From NCBI GenBank assembly GCA_035552095.1, contig DASZMA010000015.1, forward strand, positions 1 through 64,000: a stretch of 64,000 bases of DNA, in the 5' to 3' direction. The translations under genes and the position numbers were made by a program. Shown here piece by piece: positions 31,839 through 41,195 of the stretch (the first letter of the stretch is position 1; each line of letters begins with the position of its first letter). The notes under the pieces are model-generated. The model was not told the DNA's origin. It ran no database searches and saw only the letters and a program-made list of their open reading frames with translations. This DNA comes from Bog-473 sp035552095. GTDB lineage: Bacteria; Actinomycetota; Acidimicrobiia; Acidimicrobiales; RAAP-2.

Positions 31839-33284
31839 CTACGAGACCAGACTGGCGGTGTTCATGTTGAGGCCGTTGGCCGCCTTGGAGCGGTGCATGG
31901 CCTGGAACTCGGTGAACTCGGCCAGCCCCCACGGGCCGTTCTCGACGCCCACGCCGCTCCACTTGAAACCGCCGAACGGCTGCTGCGGCGAGAGGGCCAG
32001 GTGGGTGTTGACCCAGGCCGTGCCGCACTCGAGTTGCGCCGCCACGGCGGCGGCCCGATCACCGTCGGCACTCCAGACCGAGCCCGAGAGCCCGAAGTGG
32101 GTGGCGTTGGCCCGGTCGATGGCATCGCCCTCGTTGCGGTAGGAGATGACGGGCAGGGCCGGGCCGAACTGCTCCTCGTCGACGATGCGGGTGCCGTCGG
32201 AGAGGCCAGCCAGGATCGTCGGCTCGAAGAAGTAACCGGGGCGTTCCATGGCGTGGCCACCCGAGACCGCTCGGGCGCCCTGGGAGAGCGCGTCAGCCAC
32301 CAGCTCCTTGACCCGCTCGAACTGCGGCGCGTTGTTGATCGGCCCGAGCTTGGAGTCCGGCTCGGTGCCATCGCCCACCTTGATCGCCCTGGCGTGCACG
32401 GCCAGGGCCTCCACCACGTCGTCGTACATGGCCTCAGGCACGTACACCCGCTTGATGGCCGAGCAGACCTGCCCGTTGTTGTTGAAGGCGCCGGCGAAGA
32501 TGGCGGTGGCCACGGTGGCCGGGTCAGCGTCGTCCAGCACGATGGCCGGGTCGTTGCCACCCAACTCGAGGGTGACCCGCTTGAGGTCAGGCGCGGCAGA
32601 CATCGCCACCTTCTTTCCCGTCTCGATGGAACCGGTGAAGCTGATCTTGCGCGGGACGGGGTGGCTGGTCATCCAGGCGCCCAGATCGTCGCCGCCGCTG
32701 ACCACGTTGAGGACGCCCGGGGGCAGCACGTCACGCAGCAGCTCGCCCACCTTGAGGGTGGAGAGCGGCGTGAAGGGCGAAGGCTTGAGCACCATGGTGT
32801 TGCCGGCCAGGAGGGCCGGGGCGATCTTCCAGAAGGCCAGGGTCAGCGGGAAGTTCCACGGCGTGATGGCCGCGACCACGCCGAGCGGGCGCCGGACCAC
32901 TTCAACGAAGGCCGTGTCGTCGTCCTGGATAATCTGCGGTGGCGTCTCGAGATTGGCGAAGTACTGGCACCAGATAGCGGCGGCGAAGACCTCGATGTTG
33001 GCGTCACCCAATGGCTTGCCCTGCTCGGACGTCAACACGGGGGCCAGCTCACCGGTGGAGGCCAGCAGCACGTCGGCCACCTTCAGCAACGCGGCCCGCC
33101 GGGCTGCCTCGTCGGACTTCCAGTCCCGGGCCGCTTTGGCGGCAGCGTCGAAGGCGGCGTCGAGCTGTTCCTTGCTGCACTCGGGCGCCTGGGCGAAGAC
33201 CTCGCCGGTGGCGGGATTGCGGACACCGAAGGTCTCCCCGGTTGGAATGGTGTCTCCAGCAACGGTCATCACGAAGTCGGTCAT
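31839..33284 (-). CDS. NAD(P)-dependent aldehyde dehydrogenase
   Basis: Oxidises an aldehyde to the acid. 481 residues with every ALDH catalytic element: Asn144 (PWNFP), Lys167 (VLKPSP), Glu240 (ELGGNDP), the nucleophile Cys274 (NNNGQVCSAIKR) and the EEQFGPALPV segment. The gene follows the TetR gene on the minus strand after 135 bases, and the amine oxidase is divergent from that TetR. A plausible pathway is amine to aldehyde (oxidase) to acid (this enzyme). The wording NNNGQVCSA is close to succinate-semialdehyde and betaine-aldehyde dehydrogenases, but the substrate is not fixed. Confidence 0.92.
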   Translation of the reverse strand: MTDFVMTVAGDTIPTGETFGVRNPATGEVFAQAPECSKEQLDAAFDAAAKAARDWKSDEAARRAALLKVADVLLASTGELAPVLTSEQGKPLGDANIEVFAAAIWCQYFANLETPPQIIQDDDTAFVEVVRRPLGVVAAITPWNFPLTLAFWKIAPALLAGNTMVLKPSPFTPLSTLKVGELLRDVLPPGVLNVVSGGDDLGAWMTSHPVPRKISFTGSIETGKKVAMSAAPDLKRVTLELGGNDPAIVLDDADPATVATAIFAGAFNNNGQVCSAIKRVYVPEAMYDDVVEALAVHARAIKVGDGTEPDSKLGPINNAPQFERVKELVADALSQGARAVSGGHAMERPGYFFEPTILAGLSDGTRIVDEEQFGPALPVISYRNEGDAIDRANATHFGLSGSVWSADGDRAAAVAAQLECGTAWVNTHLALSPQQPFGGFKWSGVGVENGPWGLAEFTEFQAMHRSKAANGLNMNTASLVS

Positions 33285-33419
33285 GGTGCTCCCATGGGTC
33301 GCTCGCGCCTGACGGGATCGTCAGCGCGGGGAAGTCGGATTGGACTCTGCCCGCCATCTTCCCAGAACTGCCGTCCCCACTCAATCGGGAGCCAGTGCGT
33401 CGAGCCAGTCGGCCGGACC

Positions 33420-34025
33420 TCAGTCGAACAGCTTGGTCAGGAAGGCGTCCACCGTCCCGATGACCCGCTGGCGCAGATCCCCGTCCCCCGGCGCAGCGGC
33501 GATCATCAGCGCGCCCTCGTTGAGCAGGCCCAGCAGCAGGTTGGCCGCGATGGACGGATCCCCCGGCACCTCAATGCCCTCGGCGGCGGCCCGGGCGAAG
33601 ACCTCTTCGAGGAGCGGCACGCACGACGCCGCGTCGAGGGCACGGCAGGCGGCTAGGCCCAAGACGGCGGGGGCATCGGCCAGTATCCGGGCCACGGTGG
33701 GGTCGGCGCAGGCGTCCAGGTAGGCCCGGCAGCCCCGGTGCAGCTGCTCGCGCACCCCGTGGCCCCGCAGGGCGGCCGCCACCACCAGATCGACCAGTTC
33801 GCCGGTGAGCTCGTCCACCACGGCCGCCGCCACCTCGGCCTTCGAAGCGAAGTGGTGGTAGAGCGCGCCCCGGGTCACCCCGGCTCGCCGGGCAATCTCC
33901 TCCCGGCCGGTCCGGGCGAACCCGTTCTCGGCGAAGAGCGCCCGGGCCGCCACCAACAGGGCGCCCCTGGTCCGGGCCGATCGCTCCACCTGGGTCGCTC
34001 TCGGCTGGCGCTCCGTCGTCGTCAT
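33420..34025 (-). CDS. TetR family repressor
   Basis: A 201-residue regulator: DNA-binding helices at about 12-60 (TRGALLVAARALFAENGFARTGREEIARRAGVTRGALYHHF, the family signature spread over residues 14-55) and a ligand/dimer domain of helices after. I prefer ATG 34025 because GGAGG precedes it; an upstream ATG (34049) has no ribosome site. The divergent gene is an amine oxidase and the downstream gene an aldehyde dehydrogenase, which suggests amine-responsive control. The operator-like palindrome at 34052-34072 lies between. Confidence 0.88.
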   Translation of the reverse strand: MTTTERQPRATQVERSARTRGALLVAARALFAENGFARTGREEIARRAGVTRGALYHHFASKAEVAAAVVDELTGELVDLVVAAALRGHGVREQLHRGCRAYLDACADPTVARILADAPAVLGLAACRALDAASCVPLLEEVFARAAAEGIEVPGDPSIAANLLLGLLNEGALMIAAAPGDGDLRQRVIGTVDAFLTKLFD

Positions 34026-34051
34026 CCGACCTCCATTGGCCTTCGCCATTT

Positions 34052-34072
34052 ACATGCGGGCAGCACGCATGT
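34052..34072. promoter_or_regulatory. TetR operator candidate
   Basis: ACATGCG (34052-34058) and CGCATGT (34066-34072) are perfect 7-base arms around seven bases, midway between the divergent TetR and amine-oxidase genes. A second, weaker GTTA/TAAC symmetry (34071-34087) adjoins it. Confidence 0.55.
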
Positions 34073-34102
34073 TACCTTACCGATAACGAAGAGGGGGACA
34101 CC

Positions 34103-35467
34103 ATGTCGAGCACGCCGATGGAGGCCGATGTCTGCGTCGTGGGGGCCGGCCTGGCCGGGCTCACCGCGGCGCGGCGGTTAACCCAGGCCGGGCAGTCCGT
34201 GGTGGTCCTCGAAGCCCGCGACCGCGTAGGCGGGCGGCTGTGGACCCGCCTCAGTGCCAGCGGGGTGCCGGTCGACATGGGGGCGTGCTTCATCGGGCCC
34301 GCTCACGACCGCATGCACGCCCTCACCAAGGAGATGGGCGTCTCGGTCTTCCCCACCCACGTCACCGGCCACAACGTCCTGGCCACCGGCGGCAAGGTCC
34401 AGCGCTACAAGGGGGACATCCCCCGTATCAGCCCGGTGGCGCTGCTCAGCGCGGCGCAGGCCATCAGCCGCATGAACGCCATGGCCAAGACACTCGACGT
34501 CGACGCGCCCTGGGCGGCCCGGAAGGCGCTCGAGTGGGACGCGCAGTCGTGCCGCTCCTGGCTCACGCCGACCCACGTCCCGACCAAGCTGGCCCGGGAC
34601 CTCATCGCGGCCACCATCCGGGCCTGCTTCGCCAGCGAGCTCTCGGAAGTCTCGTGGCTGAACTGGCTCTTCCTGGTCCGCTCGGCCAACGGGCTCGAGT
34701 CGCTCATGAACATTGAGGGGGGCTACCAGCACGAGCAGTTCGAGGGTGGCGTCCAGGCCGTCCCCAGCGCCATGGCGGCCGAGCTCGGGGAGTCGGTCAT
34801 CCTCGACTCACCGGTCCGGGCGGTCAGCCAGACCAAAGAGACCGTCGAAGTCATGAGCGGCCGGGCCGCGGTGACGGCCCGCCACCTGGTGCTCGCGCTC
34901 CCCCGGGCCCTGACGGCCGGGATCCAGTTCGATCCGCCCCTGCCGGCCGACCACGCCCTACTCATCCACCAGGTCCCGGCGGGCACCGAGCTCAAGATGG
35001 TGGCCGTCTACGAGGAGCCCTTCTGGCGCCACGACGGACTGTCGGGCAACACCGTGGCCACCGATGACGACATTGAGATCTCGCTGGATACGACGCAGCC
35101 CGGTCACCCGCAAGGTGTGATGGCCACCTACAGCGCCGGCCCGCGGGCCCGCACCCTCTCCCGGATGAGTTCGGAGGACCGCCGCGCCGTCCTGCTCAAC
35201 ATGCTGACCACCAGGCTCGGGCCCAAGGCGGCCCAGCCCATCGACATCCTCGAGCAGAACTGGGTGGAAGAGCAGTGGACGAGGGGCTGCTCCATGGCGC
35301 ACTTCGCCGCCGGGACGCTGACCCAGTACGGGCATTTGCTCCGAGAGCCGGTCGGCCGGCTGCACTGGGCCGGGACGGAGACGGCGTCGGTCTCCTACGG
35401 CGCCATGGACGGCGCCGTGCGCTCGGGCGAGCGGGTGAGCGAGGAGATCCTGCAGCTGGCCCGCTGA
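34103..35467 (+). CDS. Flavin monoamine oxidase
   Basis: FAD-dependent oxidase of amines. 454 residues: the Rossmann N-terminus CVVGAGLAGLTAARRL (12-27) with the FAD-ribose Glu and RVGGRLWT following, a substrate domain, and the C-terminal FAD motif LHWAGTETASVSYGAMDGAVRSGER typical of MAO and polyamine oxidases. It yields aldehyde, ammonia and peroxide. Ribosome site GAGGGGG before the ATG. It is divergent from the TetR gene and probably repressed by it. The neighbouring aldehyde dehydrogenase could consume its product. Amine specificity is unknown. Confidence 0.9.
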   Translation: MSSTPMEADVCVVGAGLAGLTAARRLTQAGQSVVVLEARDRVGGRLWTRLSASGVPVDMGACFIGPAHDRMHALTKEMGVSVFPTHVTGHNVLATGGKVQRYKGDIPRISPVALLSAAQAISRMNAMAKTLDVDAPWAARKALEWDAQSCRSWLTPTHVPTKLARDLIAATIRACFASELSEVSWLNWLFLVRSANGLESLMNIEGGYQHEQFEGGVQAVPSAMAAELGESVILDSPVRAVSQTKETVEVMSGRAAVTARHLVLALPRALTAGIQFDPPLPADHALLIHQVPAGTELKMVAVYEEPFWRHDGLSGNTVATDDDIEISLDTTQPGHPQGVMATYSAGPRARTLSRMSSEDRRAVLLNMLTTRLGPKAAQPIDILEQNWVEEQWTRGCSMAHFAAGTLTQYGHLLREPVGRLHWAGTETASVSYGAMDGAVRSGERVSEEILQLAR

Positions 35468-35479
35468 GGCAACGCCGCT

Positions 35480-36322
35480 TTACTCCCCGGGTCGGGGACC
35501 CGGGCCAGTGCCCACGCCCAACTTCTCCCGGAAGAAGGTCAAGGTCTGGTCGAGCGCAGCGCGGGTCGGCGTGCCCTCCCGGTCCTGCAGGTGTTCGGTC
35601 AGCACGGAGTGGGCCGCCTTGGGGTGGCCGTGCGGGTTGCCCGGCGCCGAGTCGATCTCCACCGCGATGAACGCGTCACCCAGCTCGCGCCGCAGGGTGT
35701 CGAAGCGCGCCTCGAAGACGAAGGGGTCGTTGGTGAATCGCAGCCCGAGCAGGCAGGCGCCCTCGGCCGTGCGCTCCTTCACCCGGGCCAGGTCGCCGTC
35801 CGAGATCCCGATGTCGGCCTTGAACTTCTTGGACAGCGGGAAGGGCATGGAGGGCTGGCTGAGTACCGGGGCCAGCATGATGTCGTCGACCATCATGGCC
35901 AGGGCGAAGCCGCCGGTGAAGCACATGCCCACCGCGCCCACCCCAGGGCCGCCGCAGCGCTCATGCTCGGCCTTGGCCAGCGCCCGTAGCCACACCGTGA
36001 TCGGGCTGGTCTTCTTGAGTGCGAAGGCGGTGAACTCCCGCGAGATGCAGGCCGGGCCGAAGGACTTGGCCAGGTAGCCGCCTGAGATGGGGCGTCCCGG
36101 ATCGCCGAAGAGATGCGGCATGACCGCGGTGCACCCGGCGGCCACTACCCGGCGCCCGAACTCGGCCACCAGCGGGGTGATACCGGGCATCTCGGACATC
36201 ACGATCACCGCCGGCCCGCTGCCGGCCCGGTAGAGGTCGCGCCGCTTCCCGTCCGCCTCGAAGGTCTCCTTGGTGAAGCCCTCCAGCGCGGCGTCCCACT
36301 CCTTCACATCGCTCTTCGCCAT
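35480..36322 (-). CDS. Dienelactone hydrolase family protein
   Basis: A 280-residue alpha/beta hydrolase of the DLH group. The nucleophile is Cys134 in VGMCFTGGFAL (G-x-C-x-G-G), as in true dienelactone hydrolases. Asp and His of the triad are plausibly in the LLGLRFTNDPFV region and NPHGHPKAAH near the C-terminus. PHLFGDPGRP and the N-terminal Glu/Arg region are also typical. The ATG at 36322 begins 24 bases from the divergent thiolase-like gene. It may act on a ring-cleavage lactone or on an unrelated ester. Confidence 0.85.
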   Translation of the reverse strand: MAKSDVKEWDAALEGFTKETFEADGKRRDLYRAGSGPAVIVMSEMPGITPLVAEFGRRVVAAGCTAVMPHLFGDPGRPISGGYLAKSFGPACISREFTAFALKKTSPITVWLRALAKAEHERCGGPGVGAVGMCFTGGFALAMMVDDIMLAPVLSQPSMPFPLSKKFKADIGISDGDLARVKERTAEGACLLGLRFTNDPFVFEARFDTLRRELGDAFIAVEIDSAPGNPHGHPKAAHSVLTEHLQDREGTPTRAALDQTLTFFREKLGVGTGPGPRPGE

Positions 36323-36346
36323 CTTTGGACCGTAGCATCGCCATTT

Positions 36347-37816
36347 GTGCATTCTCCGAGTACCACCCCCACCCGGCGCGCCCCCGTGCTGGTCGGTGTG
36401 GGCACCGCCGCCGAGGGCGGCCCGGTCGGCGAGTTGATGGCCCAGGCCACCCTCGTCGCCGGCGCCGATGCCGGCGCCCCGGAGCTGCTGCGCGCCGTGG
36501 ACCGCATCGCCACCCCGCAAGGCACCTGGTCCGAGCGCGACCCCGCCCGGACCCTGGCCCGGCGGATCGGCGCCCCCCACGCTCAGACGTTCCTCTACGA
36601 GATCGGGGTATCGCAACAGGAGATGATCGATGAGGTGCTGGCGGCCATCGGGCGCGGCGACATTGAGGTGGCGCTGGTGGTCGGCGGTGAGGCGCGCGCC
36701 TACGCCCGCAGTGGCGGTCAGGAGGACGAGGGCACGACCGATCCGCCTGACGTCACCGTGACCCGGCCACCTGACTTCATTGCCCCCATTGAGAGCGCGG
36801 CGGGGATCGTCTGGCCGGTGGTGCAGCAGTACGCGTTGATTGAGAACGCGCTGGCTGCGCACGAGCACCGTGCTCCCGACGCGCATCTCGGTGAGGTGGC
36901 CGCCTTGTGGGCCCGCTTCAACGAGGTGGCCCAAGGCAATCCATTGGCGGCCTTCCCAACGCCCCGGACGGCCGAGTTCATCGCCACCCCGGCAGTCAAG
37001 AACCGACCATTGGCCCACCCGTACAACCTGTGGCACTCCACCCAGTGGACGGTCGACCAAGCGGCCGCCCTCCTCTTCTGTTCAGCCGAGCGAGCGGCGG
37101 CGACCGGGATACCGAGGGATCGTTGGGTCTTCCCCCGGGTGGCGCTGCACGCCTCCCAGGCCATCACCCTGACCGCCCGGGCCAACCTCTTCGAGTGGCC
37201 GGCCATGCGGGTCCTCGGGCGAGCCGCCGCCGCCCATCTGGGCCGTCCACTGCGCGAGATCGAAGTGGCCGAGGTCTACTCGTGCTTTCCCGCCGCCGTC
37301 CGGGTGCAGCAACGCGCCCTGCAACTCGATCTCGATGGCACGCCGACACTCACCGGCGGCATGGCCTTCGCCGGCGGACCGTTCAACAACTACGTGCTCC
37401 AGTCCACCGCCGCCGTCGTACAACGGTTGCGGACCGAGCCCGCCCAGCTCGGTCTGGTCACCACCGTGTCGGGCATGTTGTCCAAACCGGGACTGGCCGT
37501 CTGGTCGTGCACCCCGCCTCCGTCGGCGCAGGGCACCCTGTTGGCGGACCTGGCCGACGAGGCGGCCGCGGCCACCGCCACCCGTCCGGTGGCCGATCCG
37601 GATCACGGGCCGGGCCCGGCCACCGTGGTCTCCTACACCGTGACCTATGACGCCGAGGACCCGCTGCGGCCCGTCCGAACCGCCATTGTGGCCGAGCGGG
37701 CCGACCGAAGCCGCACGGCCGCTACCTGCGAAGATGAGTCGATCGCCCGCCACTGCTTCACCGAGACGCTCATCGGCCGCCCGGTGCACCTCGAGCACAC
37801 CACGTTCACGTTGTGA
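36347..37816 (+). CDS. Thiolase-superfamily protein (acetyl-CoA acetyltransferase-like, no Cys nucleophile)
   Basis: A 489-residue protein with thiolase-fold wording: PVLVGVG at the start, DEVLAAIGRGDIEVALVVGGEA (usual position of the active Cys loop, here without cysteine), IEVAEVYSCFPAAV, and TGGMAFAGGPFNNYVLQST. The lack of the N-terminal nucleophile resembles SCP-x/lipid-transfer type thiolases of mycobacteria, whose activity is unclear. The start is GTG 36347 (an alternative GTG lies 14 codons later). It overlaps cydD by four bases (GTGA), so it is cotranslated with an ABC exporter, which is unexpected for the function. Confidence 0.75.
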   Translation: MHSPSTTPTRRAPVLVGVGTAAEGGPVGELMAQATLVAGADAGAPELLRAVDRIATPQGTWSERDPARTLARRIGAPHAQTFLYEIGVSQQEMIDEVLAAIGRGDIEVALVVGGEARAYARSGGQEDEGTTDPPDVTVTRPPDFIAPIESAAGIVWPVVQQYALIENALAAHEHRAPDAHLGEVAALWARFNEVAQGNPLAAFPTPRTAEFIATPAVKNRPLAHPYNLWHSTQWTVDQAAALLFCSAERAAATGIPRDRWVFPRVALHASQAITLTARANLFEWPAMRVLGRAAAAHLGRPLREIEVAEVYSCFPAAVRVQQRALQLDLDGTPTLTGGMAFAGGPFNNYVLQSTAAVVQRLRTEPAQLGLVTTVSGMLSKPGLAVWSCTPPPSAQGTLLADLADEAAAATATRPVADPDHGPGPATVVSYTVTYDAEDPLRPVRTAIVAERADRSRTAATCEDESIARHCFTETLIGRPVHLEHTTFTL

Positions 37817-39534
37817 GCCCCGCCCGCTCCATCCGTCCCCGCCTGGTCGACCCCGCGCTGGCGGCCCGGGTACCGAACATCAAGCCGGCCGCCGCTTCGG
37901 CGCTGGTCATCGGCGCCCTCACCGCGGTGGCCATCGTCGTCCAGGCCGTCGCCCTGGCCACGGCGATCGACCGGTCCCTCCTGCACCACGACCCGCTGTC
38001 CGCCGTCGAGCCGCAGCTCGTCGCGGTCGCCGTCGCGGTGGCCGGGCGCGCCGCCCTGGCCCTGATCGGCGAGGTGGCCGCCCAGCGCACCGCCGAGTCC
38101 GTCGTGGCCGCGCTGCAGGGGCAGCTGCTGCGCCACGTGTTCACCCTGGGCCCGAGCTGGCTGGCCGGCGAGCGACCCGGGGAGCTCTCCCTCATCGCCA
38201 CCCGAGGCCTGCGTTCGCTGCACACCTACTTCGCCCGCTATCTGCCCCAGGCCGCCCTGGCCGCCGTTGTCCCGGTCATGCTGCTGGCCTGGGTGGCCAC
38301 CCAGGACTGGCTCTCGCTGGTGGTCGTGGTCGGCCTGGTGATCGCCGTCCCGGTGACCATGATCTATTTCGGCCGGGAAGCCACCCGGCGCACGCAGCGC
38401 CAATGGCGCCGGCTCGGGTCGCTGGCCGGCCGGTTCCTCCAGCTCATTGAGGGGCTGCCCACGCTGCGGGCGTTCGGGCGCGACGCCCAGGGGCGGCGCG
38501 AGGTGGCCGAATCGACCGAAGGGGTGCGGGTGGCCACCATGCGCACCTTGCGGGTGGCCTTCCTCTCGGCCCTATCCATGGACCTGATCGCCGGGTTCGG
38601 GGTGGGCTTCGTCGCCATGGTCCTGGGGCTGCGCCTGCTCTGGGGCGAGCTTTCGCTGCAGACTGCCATGGCCGTCCTCCTGGTAGCGCCGGAGATCTTC
38701 GTGCCCCTCCGGCGGGCCGGCGCCGAGTTCCATGCCAGCACGGAGGGTCAAGCCGCGGCCGCCCGTGTCCTCGAGGTGCTGGCACTGGCACCGGTCGCAC
38801 CGGCCGAGACCGCCCCATCGGGGCCAGCGATGCCGGACCGCACTCCGGCCGGCGCCAGAAGCCGGGCGCCGGGCGCGCTGGAGATCGCCGACCTGCGGAT
38901 CGACTACGACAACCGCTCGGTGCCGGCGGTGTCGGGCTTCTCCCTGGCCGCGCCGGTCGGAGCCTGGGTCGCCCTGGTCGGTCCGTCGGGCTCGGGGAAG
39001 TCATCGGTGCTGGCCGCCCTGCTCGGCTTCGTCGTCCCCACCGGGGGCACCATGACGGTCGACGGCCTCGCCGCCACCGCGGTCGACCTGACGTCGTGGC
39101 GGACCCGATTCTCCTGGGTTCCCCAGCGCCCGTACCTCTTCACCTCCTCACTGGCTGACAACGTGCGCCTCGGGGCGCCCGACGCCACCGACGACGAGCT
39201 GGCTTCGCTGTTGGATGCGGTCGGTCTGGGACCGCTGGTCTCGCACCTCCCCTACGGCCTCGGCACCCGGCTCGGGCAGGACGGCCTGACCCTGAGTGCG
39301 GGCGAACGGCAACGGGTGGCCCTGGCCCGCGCCCTGCTGTGCCCCGCGCCCATTTTGCTGCTGGACGAGCCCACCGCCTCGCTCGACGCCCCCACCGTCA
39401 CGCGCCTGGCCGGAGCCATTGCGCCGTGGCTGGCCGGGCGCACGGTCATCGTGGCCGCCCACGAGCCTGTCCTGCTGGACCGCTTCGACCTGGTGCTCAA
39501 CGTGGCGGACCGGCGGACGGTGGCCACGCCGTGA
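37813..39534 (+). CDS. cydD: Thiol reductant ABC exporter, CydD subunit
   Basis: A 573-residue half-transporter: six membrane helices (about 25-310) and one ATPase domain with Walker A GPSGSGKSS near 388-396, Q-loop WVPQRPYLF, signature LSAGERQRVALA near 494, Walker B LLLDEPTASLD and the H-loop HEP. With CydC it exports cysteine or glutathione to the outside, needed for cytochrome bd assembly. No cydA or cydB is in the window. GTG start at 37813, coupled to the thiolase-like gene before and to cydC after (GTGA). Confidence 0.92.
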   Translation: MSPARSIRPRLVDPALAARVPNIKPAAASALVIGALTAVAIVVQAVALATAIDRSLLHHDPLSAVEPQLVAVAVAVAGRAALALIGEVAAQRTAESVVAALQGQLLRHVFTLGPSWLAGERPGELSLIATRGLRSLHTYFARYLPQAALAAVVPVMLLAWVATQDWLSLVVVVGLVIAVPVTMIYFGREATRRTQRQWRRLGSLAGRFLQLIEGLPTLRAFGRDAQGRREVAESTEGVRVATMRTLRVAFLSALSMDLIAGFGVGFVAMVLGLRLLWGELSLQTAMAVLLVAPEIFVPLRRAGAEFHASTEGQAAAARVLEVLALAPVAPAETAPSGPAMPDRTPAGARSRAPGALEIADLRIDYDNRSVPAVSGFSLAAPVGAWVALVGPSGSGKSSVLAALLGFVVPTGGTMTVDGLAATAVDLTSWRTRFSWVPQRPYLFTSSLADNVRLGAPDATDDELASLLDAVGLGPLVSHLPYGLGTRLGQDGLTLSAGERQRVALARALLCPAPILLLDEPTASLDAPTVTRLAGAIAPWLAGRTVIVAAHEPVLLDRFDLVLNVADRRTVATP

Positions 39535-41180
39535 AACCGCTCCGTCGCGTGCTGGCCCAGCCCGGCACCCCCTACGCCCGGTTGGCCCTGGCCGGTCTGC
39601 TCGGCCTGGCCTCGGCCGCGGCCACCGTCGGCCTGCTGGCCGGGTCGGGCTACTTGATCGGGCGGGCGGCCCTGCGGCCGGGGCTCGACTCCCTCGTCGG
39701 CCTGCTGGCGGCGGTGGAGGTGCTGGCCTTCCTGCGCGGCCCGTTGCGCTACGCCGAGCGGCTGGTCGGTCACGATGCCGCGCTGCGGGCGCTGGCCCAC
39801 TGGCGGGTGTGGCTCTATGACGCCCTCACCCCCCGGGTGCCGGCGGGGTTGGCCGGATGGCGCAGCGGCGACCTGCTGGTGCGGGTCATCGATGACGTCG
39901 ACAACCTGCAGGACCTCTACCTACGCACCCTGTTGCCACTGGCCATCGCCGTCGGCACCGCCGCCTTGGGCCTGGTGGTGGTCGGCCTCTCCCTCCCGCT
40001 GGGCGCCGTGGCCCTGGGCGTGCCGCTGCTGGTAGCCGGCACCGTGCCCCCGCTCCTGGTCGGGCGGGGCGCCGATCAGGAGGAGGCGGCGGCGCTGGCC
40101 GGCATCCTCTCGGCCCAGGTGGTCGATGCCGTGCACGGGGCGCCCGACCTGCTGGCCTTCGGGGCCGATGGCGCCATGCTGGACCAGGTGGCGTCGTTGC
40201 GCCGACGGGCCGACGAACTGGAGTGGCGCCAGGCGCGCCGCGGCGCGTGGGCCACCGGCACCACGCAGCTCTGCCTGGGCATCGCCGTGGCGGCGGTGCT
40301 GGCACTGTCGGTCCGGGCCGTCCACGTCCACCAACTCGAGCCGGTCATGGTGGCCGTCCTCCCCCTGGCCGCCCTGGCCACCTTCGAACCCATGGCCGGG
40401 GTGGCCCAAGCCGTGGCCCGGGCCCACGCCGTCAACGCGTCCGCCCGCCGCCTGCTGGCCTTGGCCGCCGTCCCCGTCCCGGTCACCGATCCCGAAGACC
40501 CCGTTGCCCTGGCCGACGGCACCCCCGAGGTCTCCTTCACCCGGGCCTCCCTGCGCTACGCGCCCGGACTGCCACGGGCCCTCGACGGGGTGACACTGTC
40601 GGTGGCGCCGGGGACGCGGGTCGCCGTCACCGGCTCCAGTGGGGCCGGCAAGTCAAGCCTGGTCAACGCACTCCTCCGCTTCTGGCCCTTGGAGGACGGC
40701 ACGCTGCGACTGGGCGGGGTGACGGTCGAGCACTTGGCTCAGGCCGAGGCACGCGCCGCCTGCGCGCTGGTGGACCAGCGGGCCCAGCTGTTCGCCGGCA
40801 CCCTGCGCTCCAATGTCACCCTGGGCCGGCCCGAGGCCGACGACGACGAGGTGGTGGCCGCCCTGGCCGCGGCGCAACTCACCGCGTGGGTGGCCACGCT
40901 GCCGGCCGGGTTGGAGACGCCGGTCGGGACCGAGGGCGTGGCGGTGTCGGGCGGCGAGCGACGGCGCCTGGCCGTGGCCCGGGCGCTGCTGGCCGGTGGC
41001 CCGGTGCTGGTGCTCGACGAGCCGACGGCCGGGCTCGACACCCCGCTGGCCGACCAGCTCATCGACGACGTGCTGGCCGCCGCCGGTGGGCGCAGCGTGC
41101 TGCTTATCACCCACCGGCCCGCCGAGGCGGCCCGCTGCGGGACCATCGTCACCCTGGAAGCCGGCCGCGTCGTGAGCTGA
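39531..41180 (+). CDS. cydC: Thiol reductant ABC exporter, CydC subunit
   Basis: A 549-residue half-transporter completing CydDC: six helices then an ATPase domain with Walker A GSSGAGKSS near 366-374, signature VSGGERRRLAVA near 472, Walker B VLVLDEPTAGLD and ITHRPAEA H-loop. GTG start overlaps the cydD stop by four bases, so equal amounts of both halves should be made. The pair order D then C matches the classic operon. The TetR gene that follows may or may not control it. Confidence 0.92.
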   Translation: MKPLRRVLAQPGTPYARLALAGLLGLASAAATVGLLAGSGYLIGRAALRPGLDSLVGLLAAVEVLAFLRGPLRYAERLVGHDAALRALAHWRVWLYDALTPRVPAGLAGWRSGDLLVRVIDDVDNLQDLYLRTLLPLAIAVGTAALGLVVVGLSLPLGAVALGVPLLVAGTVPPLLVGRGADQEEAAALAGILSAQVVDAVHGAPDLLAFGADGAMLDQVASLRRRADELEWRQARRGAWATGTTQLCLGIAVAAVLALSVRAVHVHQLEPVMVAVLPLAALATFEPMAGVAQAVARAHAVNASARRLLALAAVPVPVTDPEDPVALADGTPEVSFTRASLRYAPGLPRALDGVTLSVAPGTRVAVTGSSGAGKSSLVNALLRFWPLEDGTLRLGGVTVEHLAQAEARAACALVDQRAQLFAGTLRSNVTLGRPEADDDEVVAALAAAQLTAWVATLPAGLETPVGTEGVAVSGGERRRLAVARALLAGGPVLVLDEPTAGLDTPLADQLIDDVLAAAGGRSVLLITHRPAEAARCGTIVTLEAGRVVS

Positions 41181-41195
41181 ACCTGGTCACCAACG

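Noticed and set aside
36347..41180. Cytochrome bd operon
   Set aside because: cydD and cydC are clear, but no cydA or cydB is adjacent. The preceding gene is thiolase-like.
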